Positions 41,377 to 47,750 of a DNA stretch of 47,750 nt are shown piece by piece. The notes under the pieces were generated by a model. The model ran no database searches. It had not been told where the DNA came from and was given only the letters and a program-made list of their open reading frames with translations. Each line of letters opens with the position of its first letter. The stretch's first letter is position 1. Made by a program: the position numbers and the translations under genes. The stretch is from Acidimicrobiia bacterium (GTDB lineage: Bacteria; Actinomycetota; Acidimicrobiia; Spongiisociales; ZC4RG35). The DNA is taken from contig JAICNB010000015.1 of the NCBI GenBank assembly GCA_025928935.1, forward strand, positions 1 through 47,750. Direction: 5' to 3'.

Positions 41377-42434
41377 TGGAAGACACCCTGGCCACTCGGC
41401 TCGCCGAGATCGAGTCGGTCTTCGAGGAGACCGAGGCCGCCCTGGCCGACCCGGCGACCCTGTCCGACCCCGCCCTCCTGGCCGAATTGGGCAAGCGCCA
41501 CGCCGATCTCAGAGATGTCGTGGCCGACGTGCGACGCCTTCGCCAGGCGCGCGCCGATCTCGAGGTGGCGAAGGAGATGGACGAAGACCCTGAGATGGCG
41601 AGCCTGGCGCGTGAGCTGGCTACCGAGATCGACCAGATCGAGGACCGGGTCACGCTTGCCCTGGTCCCTACCGACCCGTCGGACGCAAAGGACGTGATCG
41701 TCGAGATCCGCTCGGCCGCCGGTGGTGATGAGGCGGCGATCTGGGCCGGGGATCTGCTTCGCATGTATCAGAGATACGCCGATCGATCCGGCCTGGAGGT
41801 CGAGCCGATGGACAGCTCCCCGTCCGAGGCCGGCGGGTTCGACAAGGTCACCGTTGCGATCAAGGGCCGGGGCGCCTACTCGAAGATGAAATACGAGGCC
41901 GGCGTGCATCGGGTGCAGCGGGTCCCGAGAACCGAGTCACAGGGCCGGATCCACACTTCGACCGCCACCGTCGCCGTCCTGCCCGAGGTCGAGGAGCTGG
42001 AGGTGGAGATCGACCCCAACGACTTGAAGGTCGACGTGTACAGATCGACCGGCCCGGGTGGGCAGTCGGTCAACACCACCGATTCGGCAGTCCGCCTCAC
42101 CCATATCCCGACCTCGCAGGTCGTGACCGTCCAGGACGAGAAGAGCCAGCTGCAGAACAAGGAGAAGGCGCTGCGGATACTCCGCGCTCGGCTCTATCAG
42201 ATCGAGCTGGAGCGCCAGCAGTCGGAGCTGGCCGGCGCCCGGCGGTCGCAGGTGGGCTCCGGAGAGCGCGCCGAGAAGATTCGGACCTACAACTTCAAGG
42301 AGAACCGGGTGACTGATCATCGGATCGGCCTCACTTTGAAGCGCCTCGACCAGGTGCTCGACGGCGACCTGGAGGAGTTCGTGACCGCGCTCAGCGCCGA
42401 CGAGCAGGCCGCACGCCTCGCCGAAGGGCGCTGA
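41376..42434 (+). CDS. prfA: Peptide chain release factor 1
   Basis: 352 residues from ATG 41376, which overlaps the DUF1385 stop; GTG 41373 one codon earlier is possible, both after GGGGAGGAG. GGQ motif in STGPGGQSVNTTDSAVRLTHIPT (about residue 228), and the anticodon-loop-equivalent region HRVQRVPRTESQGRIHTSTATVAVLP, typical of RF1. It terminates at UAA and UAG. Convergent with the glycosyltransferase 3 bases away. In most actinobacteria prmC follows directly. Confidence 0.96.
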   Translation: MEDTLATRLAEIESVFEETEAALADPATLSDPALLAELGKRHADLRDVVADVRRLRQARADLEVAKEMDEDPEMASLARELATEIDQIEDRVTLALVPTDPSDAKDVIVEIRSAAGGDEAAIWAGDLLRMYQRYADRSGLEVEPMDSSPSEAGGFDKVTVAIKGRGAYSKMKYEAGVHRVQRVPRTESQGRIHTSTATVAVLPEVEELEVEIDPNDLKVDVYRSTGPGGQSVNTTDSAVRLTHIPTSQVVTVQDEKSQLQNKEKALRILRARLYQIELERQQSELAGARRSQVGSGERAEKIRTYNFKENRVTDHRIGLTLKRLDQVLDGDLEEFVTALSADEQAARLAEGR

Positions 42435-42437
42435 CGC

Positions 42438-43847
42438 TCAGGTCCCGACCCCCAGGTTGGCCACGCCCTTGCGCTCCATGTTCCCCCACGTCTTGGTGGC
42501 TTTCCCGCCCAGGAGCGCCCTGACCCGCCAGGCCACCGTGAGCTGGCGCATGCCGAAGTTCTCGATCAGGACCATGACTATCAGCCGGGCCGTGTCGGCC
42601 GGCGAGTTGAAGTAGCCGTAGGTCTCGTCCAGCAGCAACGCCACCAGGGAATTGAGCAGGCCAACGCCGAAGGCGAGGGCGAGAAGTGTGAGCAGCGAGG
42701 TGATGTCGAGCGCGCCGAGGAGGAGGGCCAGAGGAATCGTGATCCATCCGACGAACTCGATGACGGGCGCCAGATATTCGAATAGGAACATCGCAGCCCA
42801 GGTGATTGTGCCCAACTTTCCGTACCTGGGGTTGAAGGTCATGGGCATGAAGTCGCGAACCGCGGTCATCAGCCCCCGATGCCAACGGACACGCTGTCGG
42901 CGGAGCACTCGCAGCGTCTCCGGCACCTCGGTCCAGATGACTGCGGACGGCTCGTAGACGATCCGGTAGGGAATGTCGTTGTCGATGTGGTAGCGGTGCA
43001 TGCGCATGGTGAGGTCCATGTCCTCGCCCATGTGCCCGGTGGTGAATCCGCCCACCGCGATCACGGCGGAGCGCTTCCACACACCGAATGCGCCTGAGAC
43101 CAGCGGGAGCGCCCCCATCTCCGACCATGCCGGTCGGCTGGCCAGGAAGGTGCGGAGATACTCCAACGCCTGCATTCTGGGGACCAGCTTGCGCGGGACT
43201 CCGGCTTCGACCAGATGACCCAGGTGGACCGTGCTGCCGTTGATGGGCCGGATGTTGCCGCCGACCGCGATCGTGCGCTGGCGATCCTCGACGACTCTGC
43301 GCATGGCGCCCACGAGACAGTTGGCGTCGAGGATTACATCCGCGTCCGTGCAAAGGGCGTAGGGGTACCTGGCGGCGTTGATCCCCGCGTTCAGCGCGTC
43401 TGCCCGGCCACCGTTCTCCTTGTCGATCACGGTGATGTCGACGGCGCCATGACCGCGGTAGATACCTCGGATCGGCGCAGTGGCGATGTCGGGTCGATAG
43501 GGGATCCGCACACGCTCCAGGCGAAATGCCTCGATCAACGCCTCCAATGTCTCGTCGCTGGACCCGTCGTTCACGACCACGATCTCGAATCGCGGATACC
43601 CAACGATGGACATCGACCTGATCGAATCGACGATGCCGGCCGCCTCGTTGAAGGCGGGGATGACGATCGACACAGGCGGCGACGTCCGGCTCGACAGCAT
43701 CTCGGACACACGGCCGAACCGCTCCAGATGATGGGAGCGCCGCATCACCGCGACCGATCGCAGGCCGAGGCCGATCATGTAGGCCTGCATGACGATGAAG
43801 TAGACCAGGGTGGCGTATCCGACCCAGAGAAGGATCACCGGGATCAA
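42438..43847 (-). CDS. Processive family-2 glycosyltransferase (membrane)
   Basis: 469 residues: an N-terminal membrane helix (PVILLWVGYATLVYFIVMQAYMIGL), a GT-A catalytic domain and several C-terminal membrane helices from about residue 335. Catalytic signatures are PPVSIVIPAFNEA, VVNDGSSDE, CTDADVILD, HMGEDMDL and RRQRVRWHRG (Q-x-x-R-W). This is the pattern of polymerising enzymes such as hyaluronan, chitin-oligosaccharide and cellulose synthases. The polymer is unknown. Its ATG overlaps the end of the HEAT gene by 4 bases. Confidence 0.88.
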   Translation of the reverse strand: MIPVILLWVGYATLVYFIVMQAYMIGLGLRSVAVMRRSHHLERFGRVSEMLSSRTSPPVSIVIPAFNEAAGIVDSIRSMSIVGYPRFEIVVVNDGSSDETLEALIEAFRLERVRIPYRPDIATAPIRGIYRGHGAVDITVIDKENGGRADALNAGINAARYPYALCTDADVILDANCLVGAMRRVVEDRQRTIAVGGNIRPINGSTVHLGHLVEAGVPRKLVPRMQALEYLRTFLASRPAWSEMGALPLVSGAFGVWKRSAVIAVGGFTTGHMGEDMDLTMRMHRYHIDNDIPYRIVYEPSAVIWTEVPETLRVLRRQRVRWHRGLMTAVRDFMPMTFNPRYGKLGTITWAAMFLFEYLAPVIEFVGWITIPLALLLGALDITSLLTLLALAFGVGLLNSLVALLLDETYGYFNSPADTARLIVMVLIENFGMRQLTVAWRVRALLGGKATKTWGNMERKGVANLGVGT

Positions 43848-44998
43848 GTCAGCACCTGCCCAGCCATGTGACTCAGGAGCGACCTGTCCTCGGCAGTGGC
43901 CAGGCCCGACTCTTCTCGTTCCCTGGCTTCGGCCAGGACGCCGCAGTCGGCGAGCGCCTCGGCGGCCGCATCCCGGGCGAACTCGTCATCGGAGGTGAGG
44001 GCATCGAGGAGCAGATCGCTGCCCCCGTGAAGTGAGGCGAGCCCTGCCGCGCTGTTGCGACGGACCCACCAGTTGGCGTCGGTCAAGCCCCTGGCGAGCG
44101 CCGTGTTCACCGATGGGTCCCCGATCTGGGCAAGAGAGGTGGCGGCCTTGGCCCGAAGTCGCCAGTCGGTGGCCTGGAAGGCGGCCCTGAGGGGTCTGAT
44201 GGCCAGCGGTCCACCGACAACGCCGAGGGCTTCGATGGTTGCTATCAGAACTTCGGGATCGCTCCCCACTCTCAGCACCCCTGCCAGAGTCGGACCGACG
44301 TCGCGATCGCCGATCACGCCCAGCACCCTGATCGCCTCGACGACTCCCTCGTTGTCATGGTGTCGAAGGTTCACCCTGATGTAGGCGACGAGAGGCCAGG
44401 TCGCCTTGCTGCCGAAACCGACCAAGGTGTCGGCAAACCGTGCCCTGACCCAGGGCTCCTCGAGGTCGAACCTCTCCAGGATGGCGTCGATCGCGGCCGT
44501 GTGCCTCATCCGGCCCAATCCTCGAGCGCATTGGATCCTGATCTCAGGCTCACGGTCTGAGAGATGCTCGATGAGGACCGGTGCGGTGGATTCGTCACCG
44601 ATCTCAGCCAACGAGACGGCGGCACGCAGGCGACGACCAACGGGAAACGAGCTGCGCAATCTCGCCTCTTGTCGCCGGGTGAGCCCCAGAGCGTCGATGA
44701 TCCCGGCCAGGGTCTCCACCTTCTGTCCGGTCACCACGTTTCGTACGTCGATGACGGCATCGATGAAGGCGTCGTCGTCGATAGCCCTGGCATCGATCGG
44801 ATCGGTCGACCCCGGGGAGGCAAGGCGACGGCTGAGCGTCGCCACGTACTCGGCGCGCCTGAGCTTGTGCAGCGCGGCGCGCTTGCGGTGAAGGGTCTTC
44901 ATCACGACCAGACCTAGCAAGAGAGTGATGTCGCTGATGAGGACCACCGCGACCGCGATGAGGCCGATGGTCGTTCCGTTCATGAGATCTCTCGTCAT
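43844..44998 (-). CDS. HEAT-repeat protein with N-terminal membrane anchor
   Basis: 384 residues (or 379 from ATG 44983, which has weak GAGAG upstream). One N-terminal transmembrane helix (TIGLIAVAVVLISDITLLLGLVVM), a basic juxtamembrane stretch, then about eight HEAT repeats from residue ~115 onward, e.g. APVLIEHLSDREPEIRIQCARGLGRM and TALARGLTDANWWVRRNSAAGLASL. HEAT arrays are protein-binding scaffolds. Located between a receiver-domain gene and a processive glycosyltransferase, it probably links signalling to polysaccharide synthesis at the membrane. Confidence 0.8.
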   Translation of the reverse strand: MTRDLMNGTTIGLIAVAVVLISDITLLLGLVVMKTLHRKRAALHKLRRAEYVATLSRRLASPGSTDPIDARAIDDDAFIDAVIDVRNVVTGQKVETLAGIIDALGLTRRQEARLRSSFPVGRRLRAAVSLAEIGDESTAPVLIEHLSDREPEIRIQCARGLGRMRHTAAIDAILERFDLEEPWVRARFADTLVGFGSKATWPLVAYIRVNLRHHDNEGVVEAIRVLGVIGDRDVGPTLAGVLRVGSDPEVLIATIEALGVVGGPLAIRPLRAAFQATDWRLRAKAATSLAQIGDPSVNTALARGLTDANWWVRRNSAAGLASLHGGSDLLLDALTSDDEFARDAAAEALADCGVLAEAREREESGLATAEDRSLLSHMAGQVLT

Positions 44999-45039
44999 AT
45001 ATCGGCGCCGGCGGAGCCCTATTGAGGCTCGCGGGGGCC

Positions 45040-45408
45040 TCAGCTCCGGAGATGCTGCCGCACCCTGGCCAGGAGCTCAGGGAGGCGAAATGGCTTGCGA
45101 ATGAAGTCGACCGCCCCGGACTCGAAGCTCCCTACCACGGTGCGATCGTCGTCGACCCCCGACAGCATGATCGTGCTGATCTGGCGGCCCTCGTGTCTCC
45201 ATCGCTCGATGACTTCCAGTCCGAGCAGGCCTGGCATGAGCTGGTCCAGGATGACCAGGTCGAAATCGCCGGTGAGGCCCTTCTCATAGGCCTCCTGCCC
45301 ATTCACTGCAGTATCCACCTCATAACCCTCGAGTTCGAGCGCAGTGACCAGGACCGTGGTCACCGTGTCCGAGTCATCCGCCACGAGCACGCGTTTGTTA
45401 TCACCCAT
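45040..45408 (-). CDS. Single-domain response regulator (receiver only)
   Basis: 122 residues, only a receiver domain: acidic pair D11/D12 (VLVADDSDTV), phospho-acceptor D55 (LVILDQLMPG), S83 (IMLSG) and K105 (DFIRKPF). There is no output domain, so it likely works by protein-protein contact, in the manner of CheY or DivK. No histidine kinase is nearby. It begins the minus-strand cassette with the HEAT and GT2 genes; gap to the HEAT gene is 41 bases. Confidence 0.92.
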   Translation of the reverse strand: MGDNKRVLVADDSDTVTTVLVTALELEGYEVDTAVNGQEAYEKGLTGDFDLVILDQLMPGLLGLEVIERWRHEGRQISTIMLSGVDDDRTVVGSFESGAVDFIRKPFRLPELLARVRQHLRS

Positions 45409-45560
45409 GTTCGCCTCGGGCCTCCCATGGCGACCTGTCTATCGGCCCGATGATGGCAGGAAGAAGCCGATTTCCTGGTCACCATTCGGGCGAAGAGGCG
45501 GGGAGTGGGCCTGATGCGAACTATCTTCTGGCGCCTGGCGTGACATGAGATTGGGGCACC
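45409..45560. promoter_or_regulatory. Divergent gap between receiver gene and prmC, with a prmC-frame relic
   Basis: 152 bases. It must hold the promoter of the minus-strand cassette. On the plus strand the prmC frame is open from before 45420 to a TGA at 45546-45548 and includes AGSGPDANYLLAPGV, which resembles the AG-x(n)-DA-x-x-LLA motif of PrmC N-terminal domains. Low third-position GC suggests it is not translated at present. Confidence 0.35.
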
Positions 45561-46286
45561 ATGGCGACCATTCCCGAACACGAGATGGTGAGGCTCGAGG
45601 CCGTTGCGGGCCCCGACGCACCCCTCGACGCCCTCATCGCCCGAAGGCTCGAAGGCGAGCCACTCCAGTACATCGAGGGCAGCGCGGCCTTCGGCCCGCT
45701 GGACCTGGTCGTGGACGAGAGGGTCCTGATACCCCGGCCGGAGACCGAGGGGATGTTCGAGCTGGCCACCAAGATGGTGCGAAGCCCCGAGATCATCGTC
45801 GACCTCTGCACCGGATCCGGCGCCTTGGCCCTGGCACTGAAGAGCCGGTTCCCCAACGCTGCCGTCTTCGCCACCGACATCTCGGCGGACGCCATCGAGG
45901 TGGCCGCGAACAATCGCCAGCGGACCGGGCTGCAGGTGTATCTCGCCGAAGGTGACCTGTTCGATCCGCTCCCCACCGCCATCCTGGGGACGGTCGACCT
46001 GATCGTGGCCAACCCGCCCTATGTCGCAGAAGTCGATTTCGCGGCCCTGCCTGTCGATGTCCAACGCGAGCCCAGAGTGGCTCTGGTGGCCGGGCCGACC
46101 GGGCTCGAGGTGATCGAGCGGATTGGGGCCTCGGCAGCCTCCTGGCTTCGACCCGGAGGAGTGATCGTGTGTGAGATCGGCGAGAAACAAGGCGTGTCTG
46201 CGGTGAGCTCCTTCATCGAGCTGCCGGCCGTGGTCCGCCACGATCTCACGGGCCGTGACCGCTACATCGTCGCCGTCAAACCTTGA
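45561..46286 (+). CDS. prmC: Release-factor glutamine methyltransferase, N-terminally short
   Basis: 241 residues, about 35-40 fewer than usual, all missing from the N-terminal helical domain that grips the release factor. The catalytic part is intact: VLIPRPETEGM, VDLCTGSGALALALK (SAM binding) and the substrate motif VANPPYV, with a family-typical ending. It methylates the GGQ glutamine of RF1/RF2. An in-frame TGA lies 12 bases before the ATG, so this start is the only one available without readthrough. The stop overlaps the tsaC TTG. Confidence 0.88.
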   Translation: MATIPEHEMVRLEAVAGPDAPLDALIARRLEGEPLQYIEGSAAFGPLDLVVDERVLIPRPETEGMFELATKMVRSPEIIVDLCTGSGALALALKSRFPNAAVFATDISADAIEVAANNRQRTGLQVYLAEGDLFDPLPTAILGTVDLIVANPPYVAEVDFAALPVDVQREPRVALVAGPTGLEVIERIGASAASWLRPGGVIVCEIGEKQGVSAVSSFIELPAVVRHDLTGRDRYIVAVKP

Positions 46287-46843
46287 GCCTCGACGAGGCG
46301 GTCGAGGCGATTCGGGCCCGTCAGGTGATCGGCCTTCCCACCGACACGGTCTACGGGATCGGTGCCGACCCGGTCAGCGAGGAAGCCGTGGGTCGTCTGT
46401 ATGAGTTGAAGGGGCGGCCGGAGAACAAGCCGGTCGGGCTGCTCGTCGCCTCACTCGAGCAGGCTGCGTCGATCGGGAGGATCGAGGGTGCGGGCGCCCT
46501 GCTTGCCTCCTCTCACTGGCCCGGGGCGCTGACTCTGGTGGTCACTCCCAAGGTCATCCTCGCCGACTGGGTAGGCGACGCCCAACGTCGGACCGTGGGT
46601 CTCCGGGTGCCCGACCACTCTGTGACCATCGAGTTGCTCGAGGCAGTGGGGCCTCTGGCGGTGACCTCGGCCAACCTGAGTGGGATGCCGGAGTCGATGA
46701 CCGACGCCGAGGCGCGCGCCATCTTCGGCGACCGGGTGCAGTTCTACGTCGGCGGCCGCGCGCCAGGGGGGCGGGCCTCGACGGTGGTGGACCTCACCGG
46801 GTCGGAGCCGGTTGTGCTGCGTCAGGGCCCGGTAGCCATCTAG
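46283..46843 (+). CDS. tsaC: Threonylcarbamoyl-AMP synthase (Sua5/YrdC family)
   Basis: 186 residues. GLPTDTVYGIGADPVSEEAVGRLYELKGRPENKPVGLLV is the ATP/threonine-binding signature with the key lysines and arginine; WPGALTLVV and VTSANLSGMPE complete the active site. It makes threonylcarbamoyl-AMP for the t6A modification of ANN-decoding tRNAs. TTG start overlaps the prmC stop by 4 bases (TTGA). The Sua5-only C-terminal domain is absent, so it is the short TsaC form. Confidence 0.94.
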   Translation: MSLDEAVEAIRARQVIGLPTDTVYGIGADPVSEEAVGRLYELKGRPENKPVGLLVASLEQAASIGRIEGAGALLASSHWPGALTLVVTPKVILADWVGDAQRRTVGLRVPDHSVTIELLEAVGPLAVTSANLSGMPESMTDAEARAIFGDRVQFYVGGRAPGGRASTVVDLTGSEPVVLRQGPVAI

Positions 46844-46858
46844 TTACCCTGCAAGATC

Positions 46859-47750
46859 ATGATCTCGATGGACCCGTTGGAGCTCGTCGATCCAGCCACT
46901 GCCGGCCTCATCCGCAAGGATCTAGAACGGCAGAACACCCACATCCACCTGATCGCCTCGGAGAACTTCGCCTCACCGGCGGTGATGGCTGCCTCTGGCT
47001 CGGTCTTCACCAACAAGTACGCAGAGGGCTACCCGGGGCGCCGTTACTACGAGGGCTGCCAGGTGGTCGACGAGATGGAGCAGCTCGCCATCGACCGGGC
47101 CAAGGAGCTCTTCGGGGCCGAGCACGCCAATGTCCAGGCCCACTCCGGGGCCCAGGCCAACATGGGTGTCTACTTCTCCCTGCTCACTCCGGGAGACAGG
47201 GTGCTCGGGATGCGTCTCGATCAGGGAGGGCACCTCACCCATGGCTCTCCGGTCAACTTCTCCGGCCTCTACTACGACTTCGTTGCCTACGGCGTGGACC
47301 CCGAGACCGAGTTGATCGACATGGACCAGGTACGGGCCCTGGCCATCGAGCACAAGCCCAAGATCGTCCTGGCCGGCTTCTCCGCCTATTCGCGCACTCT
47401 CGACTACGAGGGCTTCCGTGCGGTCGCCGACGAGATCGAGGCCATCTTCATGGTCGACGCGGCCCACTTCATCGGTCTGGTGGCAGGTGGCTCATATCCC
47501 TCACCCGTGCCCTTCGCCGACGTGGTGACCGCGACCACCCACAAGGCGCTGCGTGGGCCGCGGGGCGGTCTCATCCTGAGCACCGAGGGATTCGCCAAGG
47601 AGATCGATCGAGCCGTTTTCCCCAATGCGCAGGGAGGCCCGATCGAGTCACAGGTCGCGGCCAAGGCGGTCTGCTTCCACGAGGCGATGCAGCCCGGATT
47701 CAAGACCTACACCGACCAGATCGTGGCCAACGCCCGGGCTATGACGACCA
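46859..47750 (+). CDS. glyA: Serine hydroxymethyltransferase (partial at right edge)
   Basis: About 297 of an expected ~420 residues; the frame is open to the window end. Start ATG 46859 or 46868 ([13 protein letters not shown]). Seen: [42 protein letters not shown], the PLP lysine in [12 protein letters not shown] and [13 protein letters not shown]. It interconverts serine and glycine with tetrahydrofolate. Downstream of tsaC by 15 bases, so likely co-transcribed. Confidence 0.95.
   Translation, partial: MISMDPLELVDPATAGLIRKDLERQNTHIHLIASENFASPAVMAASGSVFTNKYAEGYPGRRYYEGCQVVDEMEQLAIDRAKELFGAEHANVQAHSGAQANMGVYFSLLTPGDRVLGMRLDQGGHLTHGSPVNFSGLYYDFVAYGVDPETELIDMDQVRALAIEHKPKIVLAGFSAYSRTLDYEGFRAVADEIEAIFMVDAAHFIGLVAGGSYPSPVPFADVVTATTHKALRGPRGGLILSTEGFAKEIDRAVFPNAQGGPIESQVAAKAVCFHEAMQPGFKTYTDQIVANARAMTT

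Overview
High-GC DNA with many SD-led genes, frequent GTG/TTG starts, a WhiB protein, a DUF3107 protein, a Ku/ligase pair, a tRNA-Gln-glmU-prs block and a thrC-rho-rpmE-prfA-prmC-tsaC-glyA neighbourhood. Together these point to Actinomycetota. I cannot fix the class from sequence alone; an Acidimicrobiia-type environmental lineage would fit.

The left half (about 0.3-27.1 kb) is an accessory catabolic region made of back-to-back operons, each with its own promoter gap. In order: a zinc alcohol dehydrogenase divergent from a GntR/FCD regulator; a DMT exporter divergent from an ACMSD-type amidohydrolase; a long minus-strand operon (13.7 to 4.1 kb) encoding an isopropylmalate-synthase-like enzyme, an M24 hydrolase, a compact PEP-synthase-like phosphotransferase, a hydroxyisobutyrate-dehydrogenase-like enzyme, a lone molybdenum hydroxylase large subunit and two MFS transporters. 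A plus-strand operon diverges from it: a TRAP-type solute-binding protein without signal peptide, an SDR, a cupin and an Ldh-type dehydrogenase. Next come a minus operon (amidohydrolase, Gfo/Idh, FMN alpha-hydroxyacid dehydrogenase), an HpcH/HpaI aldolase, a second GntR/FCD regulator divergent from a second M24 enzyme, and an ABC sugar-type importer operon (binding protein, two permeases, no ATPase) ending in a D-isomer hydroxyacid dehydrogenase. The gene set suggests uptake and stepwise oxidation, decarboxylation or retro-aldol cleavage of hydroxy/keto acids or aromatic-derived acids; the actual substrate is not readable from sequence.

The right half (27.2-47.75 kb) is mostly housekeeping: tRNA-Gln, glmU, prs, a membrane-anchored PQQ-type sugar dehydrogenase, a LysM protein, DUF3107, WhiB (with a perfect CRP-type site upstream), GDPD, YqeY, a DNA ligase with a convergent Ku, a secreted Thr-rich anchored protein, a small membrane protein preceded by a structured leader candidate, tRNA-Arg, thrC, rho, rpmE, DUF1385, prfA, then prmC, tsaC and the start of glyA. 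A minus-strand cassette of receiver-domain protein, HEAT-repeat membrane protein and processive family-2 glycosyltransferase sits between prfA and prmC, and prmC lacks the usual beginning of its N-terminal domain.

The strongest leads are the compact phosphotransferase in its unusual operon, the GT2/HEAT/receiver cassette, the CRP-like site at whiB, the ATC-start M24 gene with a consensus Shine-Dalgarno, the shortened prmC, and the structured region at 36.36-36.51 kb.
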